A stretch of 35,000 bases of DNA. Origin: Bigelowiella natans CCMP2755. Taxonomy: Eukaryota > Cercozoa > Chlorarachniophyceae. Below are positions 9,713 to 20,930 of the stretch, one piece after another; position 1 is the stretch's first letter; each line of letters opens with the position of its first letter. The translations under genes were made by a program, and so were the position numbers. The stretch is taken from positions 1-35,000 of the forward strand of contig ADNK01000823.1 of the NCBI GenBank assembly GCA_000320545.1. Direction: 5' to 3'. The notes under the pieces were generated by a model. That model saw nothing but the letters and a program-made list of their open reading frames with translations. It had not been told where the DNA came from and made no database searches.

Positions 9713-12496
9713 TAGACACGTGCCACAGTTGTTCGCGAACGAAGATGTTGGGATGGATGGATGGATGGATGGATGGATGGATTGATAGTCGAGCAAAATT
9801 CACAGTGGTAGAAGCAGCAAGATAGATCGAGCTGGAAGTGAAGGAAGGCTTGTTGGGAGCACGTACGTGACGTAGGGATGCACCCCTTGCTAGGTACTCG
9901 TTCCTCTGCGAGAGATAGCTATTAAAGAATAGACCTGATGGGATTTGCAGCACAACTAAACATATGAGAACTCGTCCACTCAGTCTTACATCGAAACAAT
10001 AATGACATTTGCATGGCTACTTATCATGTATGGGAGCTGTTTGACAAGCAAGCGGCGGTCCATTTCATTGTCGCGATTACGCATATGCAAAGGCCAGCTC
10101 ATACGCTAATTACTGTTACTGCCGAGTAACTAAGCCTACACGCCGCGCGGGCGTAGCTATATACCTAGCACAGCCTTGTGCTTACTTTGTCTATCGTGTA
10201 TCTAGAGCATCGTGGCGCATTCATTTTTATTATATGCTGGGCGTGGGATGATGATGAACGTATTCAGTGCATTATACGCGTCTAGGAATCGAACGCCGTT
10301 GCTGGCTAATTGTTGCTTGGTATGATCTTGTGGTGAACTTGACACAGACGCAAAGGAAGGAATGTCATGTCAGCGTCAATCGCTTCATCACTCCGTAGCG
10401 TGCGCTAGCACATGCAATGCTCTATTAACGATGTGGTTCCTTTAATTTTGTCCACTCACACGTTCCAACATTGTTAATTGTTAGCACGCATGTCAGCAAC
10501 AACGTTATCGATCTCAAAAGGCGCTCCCCCCCCCTGAAGATGACATCGTCTCTGGTAATTTTCGTGGAAGAATGAATAGACCCTTTGCTTCTGCATAAAC
10601 CTGAGGAACAAAAATGCATCTGAACGGTAACTGGGGCAACTTGTTTGTGGAAACTTATTATCAAAATAACATTCTGTTTTGATGGCCCCCACAAGAGATG
10701 CAGAACATGGCTATCCCTAGCTACTGCAACTACTGTTGCTTTCCATCGCTACCTTTCCAGAGGAATCTTCCAAATGTGCGGCAATGTAGACTTTTCGTCG
10801 TTCCTGTCTGACAAATTTGGCTTTGGCAAGCAACGTCGTAGGTGGGCGTATAGGACGCCGATAGTCTATTGATAGATTTGCCTGATACAGACACATACAC
10901 ACATGTAAATGTACACCTACTGTAATTCGCTTTTCCTTCTGTTGGAAGGACTGTATTATCATCCTCGCTCATCATGGTGTGTATTTATGATTATTACTGT
11001 GACTCCTCCCTTCGACCCACGACGATAGCAAAGTGCTCCAAGAACATCGTCCAACACAGCAGCAGTCACCTTCAAACGATTATTTCGAGGATAAGATAGC
11101 ATTCTGAGAAATGCTTCACGGAACTGGAAAAATCGATGAGTGTAGGGCCATGTCGCGAATCGAGTCATAGATGCTTTTGCTATATATGCACAATCTCGAA
11201 TCGTTATAAAGCGAAAAACTCTCTGCAATTTTGTTCGTGTGCCTCTCATTGACTCTGATGTACTACCCCGCCGTGTGCTATGCCAGGATGACCGCACACA
11301 TCGCTACCCAGTTCGATAATACAGGCAATCTCGTCTTTGTTGTCCGGCCAGTAGAAGTACTTGCACACACACACACACACACAATATTATATTACAATAC
11401 CAATTCCCAGCAAGCACTATTACAACCTCCATTGACTTGAGTGCATCATCTTTTGCAAGGGTACCCCTCAGCAGATGTCCTTTCGAAAAGCGTACCGGTC
11501 GAGCTGTCATCTTCTCACTACGGGGCGGTGCAAGATTCGGGGGAGGATGAATGCAATCATTAATATGACTGCGACGACAATAATTAATGTCAAATTTCAG
11601 TCGTCTAATACCGAATTTCCTCAAAGCTTTCTCCCTTTGCCTCAGTACATTCCTGTCGCGTACAAAAACGTCAGAGAATATGCAGTGCATAAGTATTTTC
11701 TTCCTGTCGTGCTGCACTAGATGCCTCACCCCTTCTTGGAGCCACAGAGCAGACGCCAAGCCCAGCCCTGACGCAACCTTTTTTGCGTTACCGCCCATTG
11801 CTGGAATAGACCAAGTGGCAGAAGCAGCGAAACAGATATTATAAGAAGAGAACTGTGACGGAGATTATTCCGTAGTTATTCTGTGTCAGTTCTGCTGCCT
11901 CCCCATCCCAGCTAGCTACTACCTCCGAAGAGTCTTCTGGGTAGTGGTGGTGGTGGCGGCGGCACCCGTGCCACTCTGGACAGCCATGAACTGCTTCGCA
12001 GTCCCCTTCTCAGGACGAAATCGAATACCCTCTTCATGCGATGAGACCTGATTCTTCAGATGACGCAGCCAGCCAGCCAGGTGGGGAGGTACGACAACTG
12101 CTGCGACAACCAAGTGATAAATATGTCTTCGTGTGTACCGGCTAATTTGGGTTGCAAGATGGGGCAGAACCACACGATTTTTCACCTGCGACAACAACAT
12201 ACAGGATGTCTCTCGTCGGAAAATGGAACTGTTTCTCTGCTTCTGAATGTTGTTTACTCCTTGAATTTTCAGAAACGGCTAGTTGGTCTACTGCTCATAT
12301 TCCGAGAGGGTTTCTCTGTTACAGGCCCACATATTAGGCTAGCTCAGCATCTGGTAGGAAGAATTTCGAATAATGAAAGCATGTGGAAAGGGAGGCTTTG
12401 ATTCGGCTTGTTGAACATAGACTTCAGCAGCGGAAGTGATTAATCGACGATGTGTGTTTTATGTGTGTGCTTTTCCACGCTAGAGCTTGGAAGACG
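9713..12496. other. Unresolved stretch with possible minus-strand exons
   Basis: No gene could be joined here with confidence. On the minus strand several open segments look more protein-like than random: around 11920-12180 (hydrophobic then charged, ending in FRPEKGTAKQFMAVQ and Arg/Thr-rich residues), 11600-11850 (hydrophobic then Lys/Arg-rich) and 10960-11200 (VTAAVLDDVLGALCYRRG). A membrane protein with several exons is one reading, and it would fit the strict strand alternation of the neighbours. I recognise no family. Other contents are an (AC)n tract at about 11366-11382 and the TBC 3' UTR at the left end. 9985-10420 shows nothing I can interpret. Confidence 0.3.
9751..9784. repeat. 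(GGAT)n tetranucleotide repeat
   Basis: Eight near-perfect GGAT units lie about 40 bases downstream of the TBC1D13-like stop codon, probably in its 3' UTR. Confidence 0.9.
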
Positions 12497-13602
12497 ATGA
12501 GTCTTGTGAATATAAATGATGAGGAGGTTGTAGTCGTAATCATGGACTTTCTGAAGCGCAAAGGATACTTCAAGGCCCTCACAGCCCTGGAAAATGAAAG
12601 CAAGGTGCGTTGCCACTCATCATCATCATCATCATCATCATCATCACACCTGGGGACCATCCATGTTTCCCGGGAAAAATAACTTGTGAATTTAACACAG
12701 ATAAGCATGAACTCTTACGGCAAAGAGGTATCATACTTGAGAAGGCTAATTTTGGACGGCCAGGTGTTCACGAGTATCATTTTTTGTCCGCCAGATTTCT
12801 GATTTCTTTTTTGCATCCATCTCTCTTTCATAGTGGGAAGACGCTGAAAATTTCCTCGTCCCAGTGAAGGCTGAGGTAACCTTGAAGATACGTGAGAAGT
12901 GTGAGATTGGGAATGTAAGCCTGAACAGAAAGCTGTCTTCCACGTCGTTTTTCAACCACTGTGTTTATATCTGCTCAAAACCGATGCTCATCGTCCTTAG
13001 CTCGGTGGCGACTTGGAGCGAATCCAATTTCTGTTCCATCGGCAAAGATTTCTCGAGCTCATATACAAGCAGGTATGCTCGGAGAAAGAGACAGAGAGAA
13101 AGACGCGAGCACGTCACATAATAGAAAAGAAGAGGGGAGCGGACAAAACCAATTATCACTTGTCTTTTCGTCAACTTTCTGGCTAACCACTTTTCTACAT
13201 TGGTGATGAATCGCCTCCTCCCTCCTCGCTTCTATCTAGTCGCTTGGCAACGCGGTCATGGAGTTGGTAGATGAGGTGAAGAAGTTCGAGGGAAAGTGTT
13301 CGGAGAGAGAGTTCCAGCAGGTGGCCCATCCTAAAGATGATGATGCGCTCTAGCTAATACATGCATGCAAAGTGATACATACATACATACATACACGCGT
13401 GCGTGCACACAGTATATAGTCATGCACAATATGTGATTTAGCTGTGTTTGCTTTTTAACTTTTTGCAGCTGTGCTACTGCTTGACTCTAAAGAACCTGAA
13501 CGACCATCCCGACTTTCGAACATGGACACCACATAGGGTAGTAGCTGCGTGAAGTTGTAGGGAGAAGGAGTCAGTTTGTGTTGGAAGGGAAGGAGATAGC
13601 TT

Positions 13603-13640
<38 letters not shown>

Positions 13641-16600
13641 GTGTGCGCGCGCGCGAACCCCCCCCCACGCCCCCACGTAAACTCATGGCGATAGTAATCA
13701 CATTTTGTTGATTCTTCTTGTGGGGTTCACCATCATTACTTTGTCGTCTCACGAGCCTTGTGATGCACTCAAGCATATCGCTGTCATCGTTATCTCTGTG
13801 AATTTATCAACCGTCTTACCTCAGGGCCGTGCGATCTGCTTTGACGATGTTCTGCCGTACATCGAGAGTGTGTACGGGGCAAATCAGCCGTTTCCCAATA
13901 ATGGGGGTGCTGATAGTGATGGTGTGCATTCCCTTTATCCCTCTGCGCCTGCAAACAACTCCAAGGTTGGGGTAGGAGAGATGGAGCCGATGAGGCTTCT
14001 AGCGCTCATAAAACAGGTGCGTTGTATTGAGGGTATTAGCGAGAGGAAAATAGGAAAAAACAGCGTGTATCTATGCATCTTTTCCCTTATTTGTTTTTTT
14101 GGTCGCTGTGGAATCAAACCCTCGATCCTCGTTCCTACTCGTAGGCATTACTCTATCAAGTTGATATGGCGTATCGCTCCTCGTCGAAAAGTGGTTCACC
14201 ACCGGAAAAGGTGCTTGCTTCTCTGTGCTTCTGCATGATGGAAAAGGCTTATTTTTACATTTTCTGTCGCCATGAGTACTACTCTCTTTCATCCATCCTC
14301 TCACTTTGAATCATCTTTCAGGTGAAATTGTCGATATTCAAAGATTTTAAACTTGAAGCTGGCAACGGTACCTATGGCCGCTCACGGGTAACTTCCCTTT
14401 CCCCACCTCCTTTCTTTACGTCTCTCTCTCTCTCTTTCTCCCCCCCCCCCCCCCCTCCCTCTTAAGCCGAGATCCCTTCGCAATTAATTCAACGATAACC
14501 CAGGGGGTTTCGACTCCAAGGACAGCACCTAGAGGAAGAAAGCATCTTCAGAGCAGGTGCACGCATAAAAACTGTTCAAACACAGGAAAATGGAGAAAAT
14601 GAAAGAGAAGCTGTTTGCTGTAGATAGGGTCAGGACAGTCGTGACGAAGCTAAATCCAACGCAAACACCCCTCAATCAACTACTGATATTACAATATGTA
14701 AGAAAGTATAGTCTCTCATTGACAGTTGAACGAACTTTCACACGTTCAGGCATAATTTTGCCCCTTCATCACCGAACCCATCACCAAGTTACCACTCAAA
14801 TGAGGTGCGAAGAGAGAGATGAGGAGGAGGACAGAGAGAGATATATGAGGTATCCAGGATTCTCATCTCTAACAAACAGCTAATGTACGCGCAGAGCCCG
14901 GACATGTCCTTTCGGAGTGAGGCGAAGAGAACCAACAGGCACTATGATAAGGTTTATGCACCGCCTGAAGACAGTCGGGATGGGCGCATGAGGAGGCGGA
15001 GGAAGCATCGAAAAGATGCCGATGAGAACGTGGAGAGCGACGACGACGACGAAGCTAAGAGGCATCGCGGACGTGAACCAAAGGTTATGCAACCACCTTG
15101 GTCTTAGTATTAAAAAAAAGACTAATCCCTGCTGCACGCCCTTCTCTCGCGGTTACCCCGCCTTACCCACTTTCGTTCGAAAGGCAGGCAGCTTTGCACA
15201 GCTGCAATTTGTGAGAATCCACTGGTTTGCTTTGACCTTTTTGTGTGTTTCCACTTTGCGAAGCGACAGCAACAGAAAGGCGTCATCCAAAAGAAGGCAA
15301 AGTTACAACTCGGTTCCTCCGGGTCCTCTGCTGCACCGACTGCCATCAGCTTCCACCCCAGTGGAGGTAGTAGTAGCGCGAACAGCGCAACGATAGTGAC
15401 GATAGACACAAACTTGCTCCTCGCTCGTTCTTCACAATGAATGAAAACTTCTATCATCATCATTCGAGAAGCATGACTTTTCTCTCTTTCTCCCCCCCGC
15501 CCCCCTCTCTCTTATAATGGGAAAAAAACAACGTACAGATTTTGTATGTGCTGGAACTCGAGACGGAAAGGTCAACATCGTGAAACGGACGAGGACGATG
15601 ATTCCTGCAACGAAATCGGGGAAAAGTAATGATTATACAGTAGTAGTAGTAGTAGTAGTAGTAGTAGCAGCTGTCCTTTTAGTAAGGAGAGGTACACTGC
15701 CAAATCTCTGCACACCAAACAGCATTGCTGAGCACGCTACAGCCCTTCCGGTGCTAACGACCTCCTTAACCCCTTGTTCCTCCATCTCAGGATCACCGCC
15801 ATCAACATCTATCAGGGTGAGAAGATACCACGCCAGGAGAGCATGCTACACTATGTTACTCGAAACACATGGTGTTTCTATTTAGCAGCAGCACGATTGA
15901 TCACATACTTACCTCCATCCGCTAAAATCAGCCCGTATGCCGGATGACCACCCACCTCGGCGCGGTGACGTGCATGGACTGGTGAAGAGACAACAACAAA
16001 AATCATTCCGATCACAACGCATATCCCAAACGCATAGTTCAAAGCAACACAGGAAAGAAAAACAATAGCATCTTCGACTTCTCTTACCCGCACTGTTCTC
16101 ACATCCAGAGTCATTATTTACCCCCCCCCCCCCACCTTACAAAGGTGCAAGCGAAATCCAAATCTTATTGCGACCGGCGGCAGGGTATAGTGCATGGAAG
16201 ACAGGGGGGGAGGGGGAGGAGGGGGGGGGGGAAGAAGCAACAACGCAAGAAGCATCGATCGTTCTACATATCGCTAGAGAATAATCAACCTTTCCATGGT
16301 TTTGCTGCTGCTGCTACTCCTACTGCTATTTGCTTCATTTGCAGGACAAATGTGTGCGACTGAGCTGCTTGCAGTCTTCGTCTTCAATCTTCAACGTTGG
16401 GGATGCTTCTTCCTTCTCTCCGGACGTGAGAAGGTGGTGCAGCAGAACGACGCAGTGAACGAAAAATTAAGCATGCATGCAATACAGAATGGAGAGAACT
16501 TGGTGTTTCTACGCAATCCCGGTCTCGTTCTCCTTCTCTCTCCCCCTCCTCCCCCTTCCCCCCCCTCTCTCATCCGGTTGCTAGTTCTGATTCTCTCCTC

Positions 16601-17313
16601 TTCACTCTTTCTCTACCTTTCTTCAGCATGGAAGTGGGCTATCATTCAGGTAGGAATACTTTCTTTCACCAACTTTCTCGCCTCTTGTAACCCATGGCAA
16701 TTATGCCTACTTATATCATTACTTTTACGAGGTGTCTTTCGCAGAGCGACCTCCTTCTAATTACTACTGCTGCGGCTGCTGTGTGCGATGATGATGCAGG
16801 TGTTGTGACTGGAATTGGATTTCGCATGAAGCACCCGCATATCGTTAGCTCTGGCGCAGGTTTGGTAGAATAAGACAGGGGAGGGGGCAAGGGCATCAGT
16901 ACAAAACGAAGTTTCACAAGCAACACTTGCCCCTGTCATCTAGGCTTGAAATCTCTGCTATTATCCTTTAAATCACGCTTACGTCGCCATGTCGTTCTCT
17001 GACTATTCTTATTGCGATGATGATGCTGCTGCTGGCACTGGTTGCAGACGGAATTATCAATGTATGGGAGTGCACAAGGGCAGTGAAGACTATCGTTGAA
17101 GAGGATGACGAAGAGGAATATGGTTGCTTTACATCAGTGCTGCTTTAGTATTATTCTTGCTTTGAACCGCCGTAATCCCCCCCTCGTTTTCCTGTATGTC
17201 ATCTTATCAGGCGTTACAAAAGGGAGAAGGCGAAGCGGTTGCAACCTTTGATACTAAACATCAATATACCGTTCAGATCTCTATGCCCTCTCTCTCTCTC
17301 TCTCTCTCTGCGC

Positions 17314-17365
<52 letters not shown>

Positions 17366-17912
17366 CTTTCTCTCTTACTCGTCCCTCTCACTCAACTCCT
17401 TGTCGATTACTTTCAACGAGAGATTACGATAGAGCTCCTGAAGCTGATGCATTGTTGTGTCCTTGGCAGGCATCCAGCTGGGGGACGCGTGCTATCGAAG
17501 GTGGTTTTGACATCCAATAATACTTATTGTATTCAGATGCACAGTATTTGATGGCTTTTGCATTATTTGCCCGCTAAAAATATGTAAACAATAAATTCAC
17601 GTCATTCTACGTGAGTTGCGAGTGATGGATGGAGGCGACAACGAACATGATATTAAAAATAATCGGCCACTAGGTTCAATCATCAGGGCGGTGTCACGTC
17701 TTTGAGCCTCTCCAAAGCAAACGATAACATTCTGGCATCCTCCTCTATAAGTCGGCCACCATCCCCACGCACACATCGATTCAGCTACTACCTACTACAG
17801 CATTGCAGAAAGCAGGCTGAATTTGTAGCATAACACTTGTGTGATTGGATGATGGCAATGATGGTGATGATGATGATGATGATTGTGTATGTGCGTGTGA
17901 GTGTGTATGTGC

Positions 17913-17952
<40 letters not shown>

Positions 17953-18215
17953 ATGATATTCCTGTTTTTCCTTCCTACAATAACTTCTCACAGGTGGCGG
18001 CGTGGCATTATGGGACATCCGAAATGGTGACTATTGACTCGTCACACTTTGTAGCTTTTGACCAGAAAATGATGCCTGATTGTTGGCTTGTCTATTATAT
18101 CAGGAAGAGACGGCTCATGCAGTAGCAAATTCAATCTAGGCTATCCTATCGACTCGATCTCGCTCTCGCATCATGGTGGAAAGGTGCAGAGCTTGCCCCC
18201 CCCCTCTCCCTTTCC

Positions 18216-18261
<46 letters not shown>

Positions 18262-18682
18262 ATCTATCTATCTCTCTTCCTTCTCTATTCTCTCCATATT
18301 TCGAAGGAAGATGGGATGTTCTTTTTAAGTTTACATCTAATCGAGAAAACAAAGAAATGAAGAAAACAAAAGAAGGAGAAGGCTCATAAGCGATGGATAA
18401 GGGGAGGGGAGGGGGTGACATCTACTCTCTAATTAACGGTTGGGGCTGCTGAAATTTCCTTTCATAAATCCGAAATAACAAGATAAACGATGGTACATTT
18501 GTAAATAGTAATTCCTCTCCGAATGGGGCGCTTTCATTCAATTTAGTGCCTGTCGGTAATCTTTCCTCCTCCTTCGTTTTTCCTCCCATTCTCTCTTAGC
18601 TGGCCTGCGGCAGCTCTAACGGGTCGTTTCTCTGCATTTATGATCTACGGGGAACAGGTGATGACCGCCATCTTACATCATT

Positions 18683-18714
<32 letters not shown>

Positions 18715-19509
18715 TGCGAAGAACAAGATTCATTGCTCAAGGGGTGTGGTGAAGCTCTCATATTTACTCTTCTTTCGCTTACTCGCCTCCCTTCGTGCAT
18801 GCTGCCCTCGATGCTACTACTATTTAGAGATTATATGGAAACGGCGGTCGAACAGGTAGAGCGGCGATCCTTTGTATGGTCTTTTGTTCTCTTTCTTCTG
18901 ATTAGTTGGAAATCGAGTGATGAGAACGAGTATTCTCCTCTGCATCTTCTTTGGTGTAAGTAACGATTTGTTGCCTCCACGACGACATGTAGCTTGGGTC
19001 TCGCATGGTCTCCGGATGGCCAGCTTCTAGCCAGTACCACCGAGAAAGGGGTGCGTGCAGCTTGTATTGCAGGGGTGTGCGCGCAGCGGAATAAAAAGCA
19101 TACAAAAGTGCACTAGTACGCCTATCCACATTCACCATGTGTTTATTCTGCTCAGATCGAGGTTTTCGATGCCACGTGTGGAAAGCTCGTAGCAAGGTAC
19201 AGATTCGAATAAGCATGTTGGACGCTTTGGATGAAAACCGTTTGCGTAGAAAATATCTCATAGGATGCCTTTGCTGCAGAGCTGATGGATGAGTATTTCT
19301 CCAGTGATAATACATCATCATTCATCATCACCATCATCATCATCCCGCTAGAGGGGAACTCCCGTACGGGCGCATTATAATCCATGCCGAGAGCTGAGCG
19401 ATACTGTTTTGAAGTTGCCTTTACCACTGACAGATATGCCTCTAACGGAATCGATAAGAGGCCGGCACCCATCATCTGGCACCCTCACTCCAAATCAAAA
19501 GAGTACTAA
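12497..19509 (+). CDS. WDR47: LisH-CTLH-WD40 protein, WDR47 (nemitin)-like
   Basis: About 30 short exons join to some 685 residues: 12497-12604, 12701-12763, 12834-12875, 13001-13072, 13240-13320, 13469-13537, 13825-14016, 14145-14210, 14322-14387, 14504-14556 and 14586-14628 (both tentative), 14895-15083, 15270-15366, 15539-15625, 15791-15816, 15932-15981, 16145-16184, 16345-16433, 16627-16649, 16800-16859, 17048-17122, 17211-17270, 17470-17500, 17994-18026, 18104-18183, 18600-18657, 18828-18855, 18993-19050, 19156-19196, 19434-19509. The LisH segment is EVVVVIMDFLKRKGYFKAL. LRRLILDGQ plus WEDAENFL matches CTLH, and LTLKNLNDHPDFRTW matches the WDR47-specific segment. WD40 pieces include ISFHPSGG, LGAVTCMDW, NPNLIATGGRDKCVRL, DGIINVWE, GVALWDIRNG, FLCIYDLRG and LGLAWSPDGQLLAS. 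Animal WDR47 is a microtubule-associated scaffold. The join near 17122/17211 breaks phase; an alternative acceptor before 17230 fixes it. Confidence 0.85.
13603..13640. repeat. (GT)n microsatellite
   Basis: About 38 bases of GT repeat followed by GC repeats and a C-run, inside the WDR47-like intron 13538-13824. Confidence 0.9.
17289..17363. repeat. Compound (CT)n(GC)n(GT)n microsatellite
   Basis: Three alternating dinucleotide runs abut one another inside the WDR47-like intron 17271-17469. The alternating purine-pyrimidine GC/GT part has Z-DNA-forming potential. Confidence 0.9.
17862..17950. repeat. (ATG)n and (GT)n microsatellite
   Basis: Trinucleotide ATG/GAT units are followed by interrupted and then perfect GT repeats, ending about 40 bases before the acceptor at 17993 of the WDR47-like gene. 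Confidence 0.9.
18217..18274. repeat. (CT)n tract with ATCT units
   Basis: A long CT-rich run in the WDR47-like intron 18184-18599. Confidence 0.9.
18677..18715. repeat. (CAT)n trinucleotide repeat
   Basis: About 13 CAT/ATC units, 20 bases after the donor of the WDR47-like intron 18658-18827. Confidence 0.9.
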
Positions 19510-20559
19510 TAGGCACACATCGAACCTACTCATTATTTTTGTACAAAACAGAGCTGAAACCCCCACGACTCCGACCAACATAAAGTTTTCTGCCAACACG
19601 CCAACAATCCAAATATGGCTTCTATTTGTCAGACTCTTGCTCAAAGAGAGTGTTGATACCTCTTAAAGTTACTGCTATATGCTGTCAGATTCGCGTCTTG
19701 TAGCCCGGGGGAGAACTCAATCATGTTGTTCGAATTGTCGTCGGGTAATAGCTAGCAGTTGGCGATAACAGTCAATGCCCAGGAAATCGGCTCTGATAGA
19801 AATTTCACAAACTGGCAGCAAGTTCTCCCCACTTATGGATTTCACATGTCAAGCAATACTTCCACGACTATGCATGTTCTTTGTTACGAGAATTTATTTA
19901 AGTACCAAGGTAATGAAAGGCGAGGTCAATCACCTTAAAATTTGCAGCAAAACCTTTGGACATCGCACAAACATGGCCTGTAGGAAGTTCTAAGCTAGCT
20001 AGTTGGAACAGATGTGCATTGCGTCGCCATCATGTTGCATGCATGCTAGCATGCTGGTTGCATGCGCTTGTCTTCTATGTAGTTCTTGCGCACGTAAATT
20101 TCAATGATGCTTCACATCACAAAGCTGAGTGATGCTGACGTGTGTGCATCACATGGCATATCTGCAGTCTGCACCTCAATTGTTGCAACGCACGGCGCAA
20201 ACCGCGCTTGACCGGCCATGCGCATGCGTGATCGGAAGATGGCTAGATGGGCAAGAGACATGGCACATTCATGCTGCGTGTGGCACGCACAGCTAACGTC
20301 GTCACCATCTGCGTGGGCATGCGCTAGTATGCGACGATGCTTGTCAACTGGAGCACGATTATTGGCGAATCCTACAGTTTATTCGCTCTAAATTACAGTG
20401 CTCATCAATCTATATTTATGCACTATATATAAGAATTATTATTATCATTGCTGTTGTTTGTTTTCATTGCTGTCTATCGTCTTTAGCTTACTGTTACTTT
20501 AAACGCATTTTCCCGGGAGAGGGAGTTTGGGGAGGGGGGCAACTGTCCATCGTCGTCAA
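19510..20559. other. Convergent intergenic region, WDR47-like / FANCI-like genes
   Basis: About 1,050 bp lie between two stop codons that face each other, so both 3' UTRs are here. I see no credible coding exon. A cluster of TGCATGC and GCATGCTAGCATGC palindromic words lies at about 20034-20066, and CATGC-type words recur to about 20330. I assign it no function. Confidence 0.5.
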
Positions 20560-20896
20560 TCACAGATATGGGTCTACGTCGTCGGGAACTATCCAGTCTT
20601 CGAGGTCCGCATAGCTATCATTTCCAGGCATATTTCGCAGCTCCTGTATAATAAATATGTGCTTGTCAAGAGAACGAACAAGAGTTGCGGAACTGATGCG
20701 TAACGAAGGATATTCGAGAGTATGTACGACAATCAGCGGCAGCTCTATTCTGCTACTGCTCCTTCTACTATCAAAACGACTGACAACAGGAGAACAAAGA
20801 AGGTGAAAAAAAGACAAACTACTACAACTACTACTCCTCTAATAGAACTATCGGTTTCTTCTTTTTAATAGCTCTGCTGCCGTTGACTACTGTAAC

Positions 20897-20930
<34 letters not shown>

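Noticed and set aside
9751-9784. Tandem GGAT units as a possible CRISPR-like or telomeric array
   Set aside because: A simple tetranucleotide microsatellite without spacers, internal to a gene-rich region.
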